DNA from: Bacteroidota bacterium
GTDB taxonomy: Bacteria; Bacteroidota; Bacteroidia; NS11-12g; UBA9320
Length of the DNA: 64,000 nt
Assembly: GCA_013359235.1 (NCBI GenBank)
Contig: JABWCE010000014.1
Location: 1 to 64,000, forward strand
Reading direction: 5' to 3'
The notes below the pieces were generated by a model. That model did not search any database. It saw nothing but the letters and a program-made list of their open reading frames with translations, and was not told where the DNA came from. Position numbers and translations under genes: made by a program. Positions 1 through 9,164 of the stretch are shown here, one piece after another. The number at the start of each line of letters is the position of its first letter. Position 1 is the first letter of the stretch.

Positions 1-1427
1 TTAAAAATTTTTAAATTATAGCCAATAATACCTGTTGTTGTGGGCAAAAACTCATCATTAAGCCCATCGCCATTAGGGGTGAATGAGTTTGGGATAAACA
101 CTTGTGGTTCAAAATTTACACATTCGTAATTGCTGTACATTTTTGTACCATTGTGCAAAATGCTCATTCGGTAACATTTTTTTAATAAACCCGGACTTGC
201 AAATTTTTCATCTCTGTAAGGATTTACGGGGTTTTGCTCGCCCAAAACAAGATTTATGGCATGATGGTAAGACCATTCAAGTTCTGTGGATTGAGCAATT
301 CCCAAACCTTCGTCGGGTGTATAATAAATTATTGAGGCTTCGTTGGCGGGCAGGCGTTCACCTTTAATCCATTGAGGTTTTGCTATGTTTTTTGATGAAG
401 ATAATTTACCGCAACTGTCAAGCCCTGCAATTTTATAATAAACAGCTTTGTTAAGAAAAGCAATAACTGCATTGGTTTGCGAAGTATTATTATACAAACT
501 AAAATTTTTTCCATCAGCCGAATGATAAATATTGTAGCTAAGGGCAGCTATATGGTTTTCCCAATGTAAATGCAATTGGTTAAGCGTATCAAACGAAGCC
601 AGAGTAATGGCAATGCTATCGGAAGGCAAAAGCCCTTTTGAAACAAAAAACCTAATAGAATCTGTGCGGATAATACAGCCGGTGTAGCCGTAGAGTTTTT
701 GCACAGCCCAATAGTGGCCGGGCTTAGAGAAAGTGTAATTGAAAACTGAAGAATTTATGGTTTTCCACTTTGCTGAATCTGTAAAAAGGTATTCTTTTTT
801 GGTTACATTAAGTGTAACGGTATCGGTAATTTGTGTGGTAAATGGAACGCAACCTTGCCTAACCGCCGCACTAAAGCCCGGTTTGGGAGCATCAACTACA
901 CGGATGTATTGGTTTTTTACCAGGGTGCTGTCGCAATAGCCATTGCTATAGAATAAACTTACGGTGTAATATCCAGGCTGAGTATAGGTATGGGTAGGTT
1001 CTTTGTCGTAAGATGTACCGCCATCGCCAAAGGTCCAGACATATTTTTCCTGAGAGCCGGGTTTTATTTCTTTTGCATGGCTTAAATTGGTAAATTGCAA
1101 AGGCAGGTAGCGGCAAATTACGGTATCGGCAGCTTTGAAAGCGGCAATGGGTTTGGAGGGGATGTTAATTTCTATGGTATCATAATACCATTCACCATAG
1201 CCGCCATTTAAATCGGAAGAGGCAAACACCTTAAAACCATATTTACCATTTTTGGTGTAACTTATTTTTTGATTACTGCCAAAAAGAGTATCAGTTTTCC
1301 CTAATTGGTTAGTGATAACCCACATAAATTTATTAATTCCGCCTGATAGGTCAGTTTCATTTATTAAATCCACAGTTGCTTTACAGTCATAATTTACATT
1401 TACCTTTATCCTTACATATTCGTACAT
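1..1427 (-). CDS. PKD-domain protein with gliding-motility-associated C-terminal (T9SS type B sorting) domain; C-terminus runs off the window; probably the downstream part of the gene at 1387-2589
   Basis: Minus-strand reading not in the ORF track because it runs off the edge. Open from ATG at 1427 (MYEYVRIKVNVNYDCKATVDLINET...), PKD repeat (YVWTFGDGGTSYDKEPTHTYTQPGYYTVSLF), then FIPNSFTPNGDGLNDEFLPTTTGIIGYNLKIF typical of the type B sorting domain. Confidence 0.8.
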   Translation of the reverse strand, partial: MYEYVRIKVNVNYDCKATVDLINETDLSGGINKFMWVITNQLGKTDTLFGSNQKISYTKNGKYGFKVFASSDLNGGYGEWYYDTIEINIPSKPIAAFKAADTVICRYLPLQFTNLSHAKEIKPGSQEKYVWTFGDGGTSYDKEPTHTYTQPGYYTVSLFYSNGYCDSTLVKNQYIRVVDAPKPGFSAAVRQGCVPFTTQITDTVTLNVTKKEYLFTDSAKWKTINSSVFNYTFSKPGHYWAVQKLYGYTGCIIRTDSIRFFVSKGLLPSDSIAITLASFDTLNQLHLHWENHIAALSYNIYHSADGKNFSLYNNTSQTNAVIAFLNKAVYYKIAGLDSCGKLSSSKNIAKPQWIKGERLPANEASIIYYTPDEGLGIAQSTELEWSYHHAINLVLGEQNPVNPYRDEKFASPGLLKKCYRMSILHNGTKMYSNYECVNFEPQVFIPNSFTPNGDGLNDEFLPTTTGIIGYNLKIF

Positions 1428-2589
1428 TCATATTTCCTTTAAAACCAGATTTATTAGGATCAATGGTATATAGTTTCGGATTAAAATAATCCTCAAAAGT
1501 GAATAAGTTTAGTGTGTGGAATGGAGACAAATAATCTGAAAAGGTAGATTCTCTCGGCACTTGAATAGAATCAACATACTTTCTCTTTTGAATATCAAAC
1601 TGAAGATATTGTGTTTTATCGGTCAACTTATTGAATTTAAAATAGGGATATTTCATTATAACTCTATTTTCACTATAAAAGAATTGATTATTAGGGCTCA
1701 ATAATCTCAAAAAGTAAGGGAAGATGTATGGCTTAGTTAAATAAGAACTGTCTCTTAAATGCTCAAGTTTATTTAAAATTTGGTTCTTAGAAGCAACAAA
1801 TTTATTACTCTTTTTATCAAAATATATTATTGATGTTGTATTGTTTTCGTAAAGGAAGGGACTATTTGAAGGATAAAGTACCGAGATAGATTTAATGATG
1901 TTACTTATTAAAAAATCAGCACTATGCGAAAACAGTAAAAATATGCTCTCTTGTTTTGCAGTTATATTTGTATCCAAAATGTGTTTTGAAATGTTCGGGT
2001 AACCGCTTTTTGTAGGATTAAACAAACTATCGGTCTGAGTGACTCCATCACTATCCATCTTAAACAAATACAGATATTCATTTATCTGTGCGGCAATGAG
2101 GTAAAAGCCATCAATAGTCCTGCAAATATCCATCCACTTAGCTTCCCCCGTTTTTAAAAGAATATTACTTTTTCCAATTATGGTTCTACCTTTGCCCGAA
2201 GCAAATTTGAAATCAATAAATGTGTATAAAAGTTGTTCTTTGTATGCCTCTTTCTCATCAAGCTGTTTATTAAACCAAACTAACGCCGCCAATGAATCAT
2301 TTAAGCGGACAGCCTGGGCTGTGCTGTAAGAAAATATTAAACTGTCTGTCGGGATTATAATACCTCCGTTAGAATTTAATACATCATCGGCAAAAGATAG
2401 TAAAACTTTACCGGAGTTATCACTTAATACTCTATACCATTGCTTAATAATGTTATTATAATTTACTAAACTTGGAGGAGAAATCGTGTTATTTAAATAT
2501 TTATTACTACTCACGGGATAATACATATTTGTTTGTGCCATAGAAGTTAAGGCATATACAAAATAAATTATACTAAGCAAGTATCTCAT
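1387..2589 (-). CDS. N-terminal part of a secreted T9SS-type protein; signal peptide, probable propeller-like domain, no sorting domain of its own
   Basis: ORF with signal peptide MRYLLSIIYFVYALTSMAQ; ends out of frame next to the PKD/type B ORF. Confidence 0.6.
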   Translation of the reverse strand: MRYLLSIIYFVYALTSMAQTNMYYPVSSNKYLNNTISPPSLVNYNNIIKQWYRVLSDNSGKVLLSFADDVLNSNGGIIIPTDSLIFSYSTAQAVRLNDSLAALVWFNKQLDEKEAYKEQLLYTFIDFKFASGKGRTIIGKSNILLKTGEAKWMDICRTIDGFYLIAAQINEYLYLFKMDSDGVTQTDSLFNPTKSGYPNISKHILDTNITAKQESIFLLFSHSADFLISNIIKSISVLYPSNSPFLYENNTTSIIYFDKKSNKFVASKNQILNKLEHLRDSSYLTKPYIFPYFLRLLSPNNQFFYSENRVIMKYPYFKFNKLTDKTQYLQFDIQKRKYVDSIQVPRESTFSDYLSPFHTLNLFTFEDYFNPKLYTIDPNKSGFKGNMNVRICKDKGKCKL

Positions 2590-2593
2590 GTTT

Positions 2594-3454
2594 TTATCTG
2601 TGAATCATTAATTTTTGAGGAATAGTATTGTAATGATTATCAAGTACTACAATTGTATAAACGCCTTGACTAAGATCAGAAATATCTATGACAAATTCAG
2701 ATCCATTTATATTTGAAATATCCTTTACTAATTTTCCATCTATTGAATACAATCTAATTTCCTTAATATAGCCATTTGATATGGTAATGGTAGCTTTTTG
2801 ATTAGCGGGGTTGGGGTAAATTACAGGTCGTTGTATATTGATTTCCTTACTGTTATTACGTTTAAGTAACGGAAAGTAATCGCATGTGGGTGCTACAATA
2901 TCAGGTTCGAATCCATTAAAAGTAGTATTCCAAAAAATCAATGTATCAATCTGGCAAATCGACTTTAATTCTGTTGTATGTATCCAAATCCAATCATATC
3001 TATACCAACCAAAATTTTTTTCACCTAATCCTTCTACCCAAATCAAGGGTTTAGCTTGATATTTTGATTTCATATACCAATGTTTGTGAAATTTTAGATC
3101 ATTTAATTGTATCATTTTTATCGAATCAATTTTCATAAATTCTGTTCTTGTTGTTGGGTTATTAAAGTAAAAAGTATCTCCAACCATTAATGAATAGTCA
3201 TAATATAGTACAGTATCATTACCAATTAAATAATACACTTTATCATTTTTTTCCAGGATGATTTGAATATCGAATTTATAAACATTAACCTTTCCGGTTG
3301 ATGTTTTAATAATCTGTTTAATGCTTACTGTAGTTTTTGGTCCATCGCCGTAGGTAAGATACAGAAATTTTGAGCCGTCCAGAATTTTTTGAGCAAATAA
3401 TTCGCTATTTATTAAAAACAAAAAACTAATGCTGAATAATTTTATGGGTTTCAT
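2594..3454 (-). CDS. Secreted protein with T9SS type A C-terminal sorting domain
   Basis: Signal peptide ...LFAQ; C-terminus YPNPANQKATITI...IRLYSIDGKLVKD...LSQGVYTIVV...QKLMIHR. Confidence 0.8.
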   Translation of the reverse strand: MKPIKLFSISFLFLINSELFAQKILDGSKFLYLTYGDGPKTTVSIKQIIKTSTGKVNVYKFDIQIILEKNDKVYYLIGNDTVLYYDYSLMVGDTFYFNNPTTRTEFMKIDSIKMIQLNDLKFHKHWYMKSKYQAKPLIWVEGLGEKNFGWYRYDWIWIHTTELKSICQIDTLIFWNTTFNGFEPDIVAPTCDYFPLLKRNNSKEINIQRPVIYPNPANQKATITISNGYIKEIRLYSIDGKLVKDISNINGSEFVIDISDLSQGVYTIVVLDNHYNTIPQKLMIHR

Positions 3455-3535
3455 GGTGATAATATTTTTTGTTGTTTAATTAAAAGACATTTATAATACG
3501 AATATAAACAAAATTTTAAACCCCTTTATATATTT

Positions 3536-3587
3536 TTAATAAACAAGTTTTTATTAAAAAATTAATAAACAAGTTTTTATTAAAAAA
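3536..3587. repeat. Perfect 26-bp tandem duplication; each unit has internal dyad symmetry
   Basis: TTAATAAACAAGTTTTTATTAAAAAA at 3536-3561 and 3562-3587; TTAATAAA/TTTATTAA form a hairpin. Confidence 0.85.
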
Positions 3588-4434
3588 TAATAAAATCTTT
3601 AGGGTTTACGGGAGTGCCATTTTTCCACATTTCAAAATGAAGATGATAGCCAGATGATAGTTCACCTGTAGTACCTACAAGAGCTATTGGTTCGCCTGCA
3701 CTTACATAACTTCCGCTTTTTTTGAGTATTGCCGAGCTGTGTTTATATACCGAAATTACATTATCAGAGTGTTGAATTATAATTATATTCCCGTTTTCGG
3801 GTGTCCAGTCGGTTGCTATTACCGTTCCGTTTCCAATACTTTTTATAGCTGTGTTTTTAGCTGAAGCTATATCTATTGCAAAATGGTTGGTTTCTGTGTT
3901 AAAGGTATCGGTAATAAAACCTTTAAGTGGAGGAAAAAAGGTTTTTAACTCAAAAGGCGAAATTTCTGCAAGATTTTGACTTGTTTTTTCATATTCTTCT
4001 CTAAACTTAGCTTCGTCTTCACTTATTTTGTCAGCTTCAAAATCAAGGCTTACATTTGCCGTGTCAGTAAGTGGCACATTTTGATAAATTGAGTCATTAC
4101 CTGATAAAATATTCAATAAGTTTTGTCTTTCTTTTTCAATATTTTCAATTTTTAACATCAGAGAATCTTTAAGGTTGTTCATTTTTAAAAATTCATTTTT
4201 GTAAAAAGTTTCGTTTTGGCTGCGGTAAGCATATTCTCTAAGGGGTGTACGTGTAAAAAGAAAAAGAATGATAAAAGCAAAAAGTACAAATATCCCGCTA
4301 AGCAGCAGAATGAGATTGAGCGGAGTAAGTGTTATACTCAATTTGTCTTCAAGTGTTTCGCGGTTTTTAAGTACAAGCACATATTTTGTAAGACTTTTTG
4401 TGGCTATTTTTTTTCTATATTCTTTGAAATTCAT
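3580..4434 (-). CDS. M23 family metallopeptidase (membrane-anchored, LytM-like)
   Basis: One N-terminal TM helix, coiled coil, then NHFAIDIAS...GTVIATDWTPENGN...HLHFEMWKNGTPVNPKDFI. Confidence 0.85.
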   Translation of the reverse strand: MNFKEYRKKIATKSLTKYVLVLKNRETLEDKLSITLTPLNLILLLSGIFVLFAFIILFLFTRTPLREYAYRSQNETFYKNEFLKMNNLKDSLMLKIENIEKERQNLLNILSGNDSIYQNVPLTDTANVSLDFEADKISEDEAKFREEYEKTSQNLAEISPFELKTFFPPLKGFITDTFNTETNHFAIDIASAKNTAIKSIGNGTVIATDWTPENGNIIIIQHSDNVISVYKHSSAILKKSGSYVSAGEPIALVGTTGELSSGYHLHFEMWKNGTPVNPKDFIIF

Positions 4435-4540
4435 AAATAATTACAATATGTTTTTAGCAATGCAAAAAATATGTTTTAAAGAAATATTTTTGCAGTTGCA
4501 AAGTTATATACTAAACTTAGATTAAAATATAATACATTTA

Positions 4541-7132
4541 GTGAAGTTTAAAATATTAATAATTCTATCGGTATCAATATCATTTCAGGCTTATGCCCAG
4601 AATAAAGATAAATGGTTCAGGCGTAACTGGAACAATATGGTTTCGAGGTACAATGTATATTTTCATGCCCAAAAAAAACTGAACGAAACTATCGAAGACC
4701 TTGTTGCAATGCACAAAGACGATTTCAGCAAACCGATAGAAGTTTATCCTTATGGCGATGAAGCAAATGCTACAAGTTTAAAACCTAAAATGGAAGAAGT
4801 AATGAAAAAAGCTTCTTATGTGATAGAAAAGCGCAGCCGTAGCAAATGGGTTGACGATTCGTATATGCTTATAGGTAAATCTCATTTCTTTTCGGGCGAT
4901 TATTTTTCGGCTGACGAAGCCTTTCAGTTTGTAAATTCGCAATACCTTGACCGCACAATAAATTACGAAGCCAAATTGTGGATTTTAAAAAACATGGTAA
5001 AACTTAAAAAATACGATGATGCTGAAGCATTGTACAAAACTTTTTTAAGAGAAGAAAAATTTCCAAAAAAAATAAATAACCAACTAAACTGTGTTGCAGG
5101 TGATATTTATACACGGCTAGGATATTACCCCGAAGCACAAAAACACCTTGAAGATGGACTAAAAAAAACAAAAAATAAAGTTTTAAGATATAGAATACAT
5201 TTTCTGCTGGGACAGATTTATATGAAAACAGGCGATTACAAAAAATCGGCTAATCATTTCAGAAAAGTAGCACGTTCTAATGCTCCTTATGAATTTACTT
5301 TTCAATCAAATGTGCTGATTGTAAAAACTAATACTCTTAGTGGAAATGCCTCTACTAAAGAAAGTCGCCGAAACCTTAAAAAAATGGTACGCGATGATAA
5401 AAACATTGATTATTTCGGGCAACTTTATTTTGAGCTTGGAAATCTCGATTATGCTGATAAAAACTTGCCAAAAGCAATAAAAAACTATCAAAATGCTGCA
5501 AAATATGCAAAAAATGATAAAGTTATAAAAACTGATGCTTTTTTGAAAATAGCTAAAATCTACTTTGAAAACCGCAATTACAAAATGGCTCAAAAGTATT
5601 TTGACAGCACTGTTTTGGTAATACCCGAAACGCACCCCGATTATGAAAAAATTAAATTACAACAATCATTTCTCACAAACCTTATTGACCAACTAATGGC
5701 AATCCATACCAACGACAGTTTGCTAAAACTTGCATCATTAAGCAAAGAACAGTTGAATAAAGAATTGAACAGAATTATAGATTCCAAAAAAGCCGAAGAA
5801 AAAAAGAAATCGAAGAAAAGACACAAAGACGAAGAAACCCCTCAAAATATATTAAATACTACCCCAACTCCGGGCAGCAGTTACACAGGTACAAGCCAAT
5901 TTATTTTTGATAACCAAAGCCTTTTAGCTTCAGAATACAATGAATTTTTAAAGCGTTGGGGAAACCGCAAACTTACTGACAATTGGAGATTGTCATCAAC
6001 AAAAAAGAATATTGATAATGAACCTGAAATAAAAGACGAAAATGACAACAAAGGAGATAAAGATGGTAATACAAAGCCTGAAAATTCTCAAAATACTGTT
6101 TCGCGTGATGATGAGTTGAAAAAACTTATGTCAAACATACCTTTTGATGAAAAAGATAAATCTTTAGCTAATAATAAAATTCTTAAAGCCAATATTGAAG
6201 CAGGTAAAATTTATTACGAAAAATTAAAAGAATACAAAGAAGCAATTTTTCACTTTAACTCCGCAATTACAAAGTATCCGGGCAATAAATATGAAGCCGA
6301 AATTTTGTTCTACCTATCAAAATGCTATTTTTCAATAAACGATTCATTAAACGGTAAAAAATACGGTGATTTATTAAACTCAAAATATCCAAATTCCGAA
6401 TTCAACAGGGTTTTTAATAAAAACAATGCTCCAAAAGATTCAATTTCAAAACCAACCGAAAATGCAGTAAGCGAAAAGCAAGAAATCACTGCACTATACG
6501 AAAAAATGTATAATGCTTATATTGAAAATAAATTTGAACTTGTAAAAGCAATAAAAGCTGAAGCTGATAAGAAATATGCAGGAAATGCTATTCAAGCAAA
6601 ATTTGATTATTTATATGCACTTGCAGTAGCAAAGACCGATGGAACCGAAAAATTTGCTGAACTTCTTAAACAAATAAAAGAAAGTTATCCCGGAACCGAA
6701 ATTGCTCAAATAGCAATATATACCCTTGAGGTAATAGACAACAGGAACAAAAAAACAAAATTAGACCCCAAATCTAAGTTTAAGTATGATGCTTCAGTTT
6801 CGCATTATTTTGCTTTAGCCACACCCGAAGGGCAGTCAGAAAGGTTTAAAAATGCAATTTCTAATTTTAATACAAAATACTTCAATAGCAACAATCTTAA
6901 AATTAAATCTTTTTTGCTTGGGAATAAAGATTTGCTGGGAATTGAGATGTTTGAAAACAAAAGCACTTCGCTTGAATATTACAAGTCTTTTAAAATAAAT
7001 TTCAAAGAATTTATGTCAATAATTCCCGAAGATGTAAGTTTTTTTGTTATTTCTTCCGAAAATTTTCTTACGCTTATCCGCGAACTTGACGAAAAGGAAT
7101 ATTTAGAGTTTTTTGAAAAAATGTATTTCTGA
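4541..7132 (+). CDS. PorW/SprE-like TPR protein, T9SS-associated
   Basis: GTG start; N-terminal RNWNNMVSRYNVYFHAQKKLNETIEDL plus multiple TPRs resemble the SprE/PorW family. Confidence 0.65.
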   Translation: MKFKILIILSVSISFQAYAQNKDKWFRRNWNNMVSRYNVYFHAQKKLNETIEDLVAMHKDDFSKPIEVYPYGDEANATSLKPKMEEVMKKASYVIEKRSRSKWVDDSYMLIGKSHFFSGDYFSADEAFQFVNSQYLDRTINYEAKLWILKNMVKLKKYDDAEALYKTFLREEKFPKKINNQLNCVAGDIYTRLGYYPEAQKHLEDGLKKTKNKVLRYRIHFLLGQIYMKTGDYKKSANHFRKVARSNAPYEFTFQSNVLIVKTNTLSGNASTKESRRNLKKMVRDDKNIDYFGQLYFELGNLDYADKNLPKAIKNYQNAAKYAKNDKVIKTDAFLKIAKIYFENRNYKMAQKYFDSTVLVIPETHPDYEKIKLQQSFLTNLIDQLMAIHTNDSLLKLASLSKEQLNKELNRIIDSKKAEEKKKSKKRHKDEETPQNILNTTPTPGSSYTGTSQFIFDNQSLLASEYNEFLKRWGNRKLTDNWRLSSTKKNIDNEPEIKDENDNKGDKDGNTKPENSQNTVSRDDELKKLMSNIPFDEKDKSLANNKILKANIEAGKIYYEKLKEYKEAIFHFNSAITKYPGNKYEAEILFYLSKCYFSINDSLNGKKYGDLLNSKYPNSEFNRVFNKNNAPKDSISKPTENAVSEKQEITALYEKMYNAYIENKFELVKAIKAEADKKYAGNAIQAKFDYLYALAVAKTDGTEKFAELLKQIKESYPGTEIAQIAIYTLEVIDNRNKKTKLDPKSKFKYDASVSHYFALATPEGQSERFKNAISNFNTKYFNSNNLKIKSFLLGNKDLLGIEMFENKSTSLEYYKSFKINFKEFMSIIPEDVSFFVISSENFLTLIRELDEKEYLEFFEKMYF

Positions 7133-7139
7133 AAATATT

Positions 7140-7532
7140 TCAATTATCAATCAAAATTCTATCATTTCCATCAAAAAATGGTGATTGTACAGAAATAACT
7201 TTCAATGGCTTGTTACCTTGATTTAAAACCGAATGAACAGTTTTTGCAGGCACTATTATCAAATCTCCTTTTTTTATTTCAATTTCTTTTTTGCCTAATT
7301 TCATAATTGCATTTCCTTCCAATACAAAAATATTTTCGGTATGCGTGGCATGATAGTGCGCTTTTACTTCGTCGGGTATTATTATTAAGAAAGTACAACT
7401 CAAACTATCGCAATACAATTTGCTAACTTGTGTTTTCCCGGTGTTTTCAATATTTAAGGTATCGGTTGCAAATACAGACTGTGCATTCGAAAAGCACGGT
7501 AGAAACATTAATAGAAATAAAATTGATTTCAT
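7140..7532 (-). CDS. Secreted cupin-domain protein
   Basis: Signal peptide ...SNAQ; cupin pattern HYHATHTENIFVLEGNAIMKLGKKEIEIKKGDLIIVPAKTVHSVLNQG. Confidence 0.75.
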   Translation of the reverse strand: MKSILFLLMFLPCFSNAQSVFATDTLNIENTGKTQVSKLYCDSLSCTFLIIIPDEVKAHYHATHTENIFVLEGNAIMKLGKKEIEIKKGDLIIVPAKTVHSVLNQGNKPLKVISVQSPFFDGNDRILIDN

Positions 7533-7680
7533 TTTTAAATTGCGATTTTATTTTTGGCAAAATTTAAAATTATTTGGATTATTAAAAAATATATTTAAGT
7601 TTGTTTAATTATTTTCTAAATGTAATTTATTTTTTATTTAAATATTCGAATTTTTTAACTCTTAAAATTATAAAAATGTC

Positions 7681-8097
7681 ATGAAAATTAAAGTAATTAT
7701 TGCCGCTGTATTAGGCGGTATCACATCATTTATTACAGGTTTTTTAACCTACAATCTACTGTTAGGCGAATTTTTTAAATCTAATGTCACTAATGCTTCA
7801 GCAAACAATCCGCCAATTGCTTGGGCATTGTTTGCTTCAAACTTGGGATGGGGTTTTTTCTTTGTGATTATTTTCAATAGGTGGGCAAGTATTTCTACCT
7901 TCAAGTCGGGAATGATCAATGGTTTGTGGATGGGTTTACTGTTGGGTTTATCAATAAATTTGATGAATTATTCATTAATGGGTGGCGAAACAATATTAGC
8001 CCATGCCGTAGATGTAATTTTATGGGGTATTATTTGTGCTGCCGGAGGTGGAGTTGGAGGCTGGGCACTTGGCTTTGGCAACAAATCGTCAGAGTAA
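7681..8097 (+). CDS. Small integral membrane protein, unknown function
   Basis: 138 aa ORF with about four hydrophobic helices. Confidence 0.65.
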   Translation: MKIKVIIAAVLGGITSFITGFLTYNLLLGEFFKSNVTNASANNPPIAWALFASNLGWGFFFVIIFNRWASISTFKSGMINGLWMGLLLGLSINLMNYSLMGGETILAHAVDVILWGIICAAGGGVGGWALGFGNKSSE

Positions 8098-8127
8098 GTC
8101 ACTTAATTTTTAGTTGATTTTTGATTT

Positions 8128-8694
8128 TTATCCGATTCTGTGTTTTATAATTTCAGATACAGTATTGTATAGCTTTTGAGGTGAATTATTTCGCCAAATA
8201 AGTTCATCAAGGTCACCACCAAAAATTAGATAATAATCAATCTTAATTTTAGAAAATTCATCTAAAACGTGTTTTCTGAAATTAATACAAGCTATCCAAC
8301 CATTTTCAATATCCTGATACCATTCATCGTAGTATTCATCGCCCGAAAAGTGAAAGTTTAAAACATTTTCGCCTATAATTAAAAATTTATCAATACCCGA
8401 TTTTATAAATTTATCAATCACTTTGCGTTTCAAAAACATAATATCATTATTTATGCAGTCGTTCCATTCGCCAAGCAATTCAATTATCACAAATAAATTA
8501 TCATAATCTGCATAAAGTACTTTTAAATATAAGGTTTCGGAGCCAAACTCATCCCAGCCGGGGTGAATCAAATAGCCGTAAACACTATTTGAGTAAATAT
8601 TTCTGTTGATGTTTTTGGCGTAAAATGGTGAATTTTTATCGCTTTCGGGGGTGTATTTATTTTGCCAGTTTTGGTATGGTTCAATATCGTGCAT
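8128..8694 (-). CDS. Hypothetical protein
   Basis: 188 aa ORF abutting the yqeY-like gene. Confidence 0.6.
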   Translation of the reverse strand: MHDIEPYQNWQNKYTPESDKNSPFYAKNINRNIYSNSVYGYLIHPGWDEFGSETLYLKVLYADYDNLFVIIELLGEWNDCINNDIMFLKRKVIDKFIKSGIDKFLIIGENVLNFHFSGDEYYDEWYQDIENGWIACINFRKHVLDEFSKIKIDYYLIFGGDLDELIWRNNSPQKLYNTVSEIIKHRIG

Positions 8695-9137
8695 TACTGC
8701 CCAAGAAGTTTTTTTACAATTTCTGCTACAAGTCTTCCATCGGCTGTACCGCTTGTGGCTTTCATTGCCAATGGCATAACTTTTCCCAAATCTTTCATAG
8801 TATTAAAACCTGTTGTATTTACAATTTCCTGAACTTTGGCTATAATTTCAGCTTCGCTTAATTGCTTAGGCAATAGTGACGAAATAATTTCAAGTTCATC
8901 ATTTTCTTTTTTTGCAAGATCATTTCTACCTTCTTTTGTAAAAATTTCAATACTATCTTTCAATTGTTTTGCAAGTTTTTGTACTGCTTTAAGGTATTCA
9001 TCTTCTGATACTTCGTTTCCTGATGATTGTAGCAATAGAAAAGCAGCTTTAACATTTCTGAAGGTTCTAAGCTTTATTTCGTCTCTCGATTTCATTGCGA
9101 GAGTAATTTCATTATTGACCTTTTCGGTAAGTTTCAT
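8694..9137 (-). CDS. GatB/YqeY domain-containing protein
   Basis: LTEKVNNEITLAMKSRDEIKLRTFRNVKAAF ... GKVMPLAMKATSGTADGRLVAEIVKKLL. Confidence 0.85.
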   Translation of the reverse strand: MKLTEKVNNEITLAMKSRDEIKLRTFRNVKAAFLLLQSSGNEVSEDEYLKAVQKLAKQLKDSIEIFTKEGRNDLAKKENDELEIISSLLPKQLSEAEIIAKVQEIVNTTGFNTMKDLGKVMPLAMKATSGTADGRLVAEIVKKLLGQ

Positions 9138-9142
9138 AAGTG

Positions 9143-9150
9143 CAAAGCTA
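9143..9150 (-). promoter_or_regulatory. Bacteroidota-type -7 element (TAGCTTTG)
   Basis: Matches TAnnTTTG just upstream of the yqeY-like start. Confidence 0.4.
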
Positions 9151-9164
9151 ATAATTTAATTTTT

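Noticed and set aside
104-939. Small plus-strand ORFs at the left edge
   Set aside because: Antisense to the continuous PKD/type B sorting-domain reading on the minus strand.
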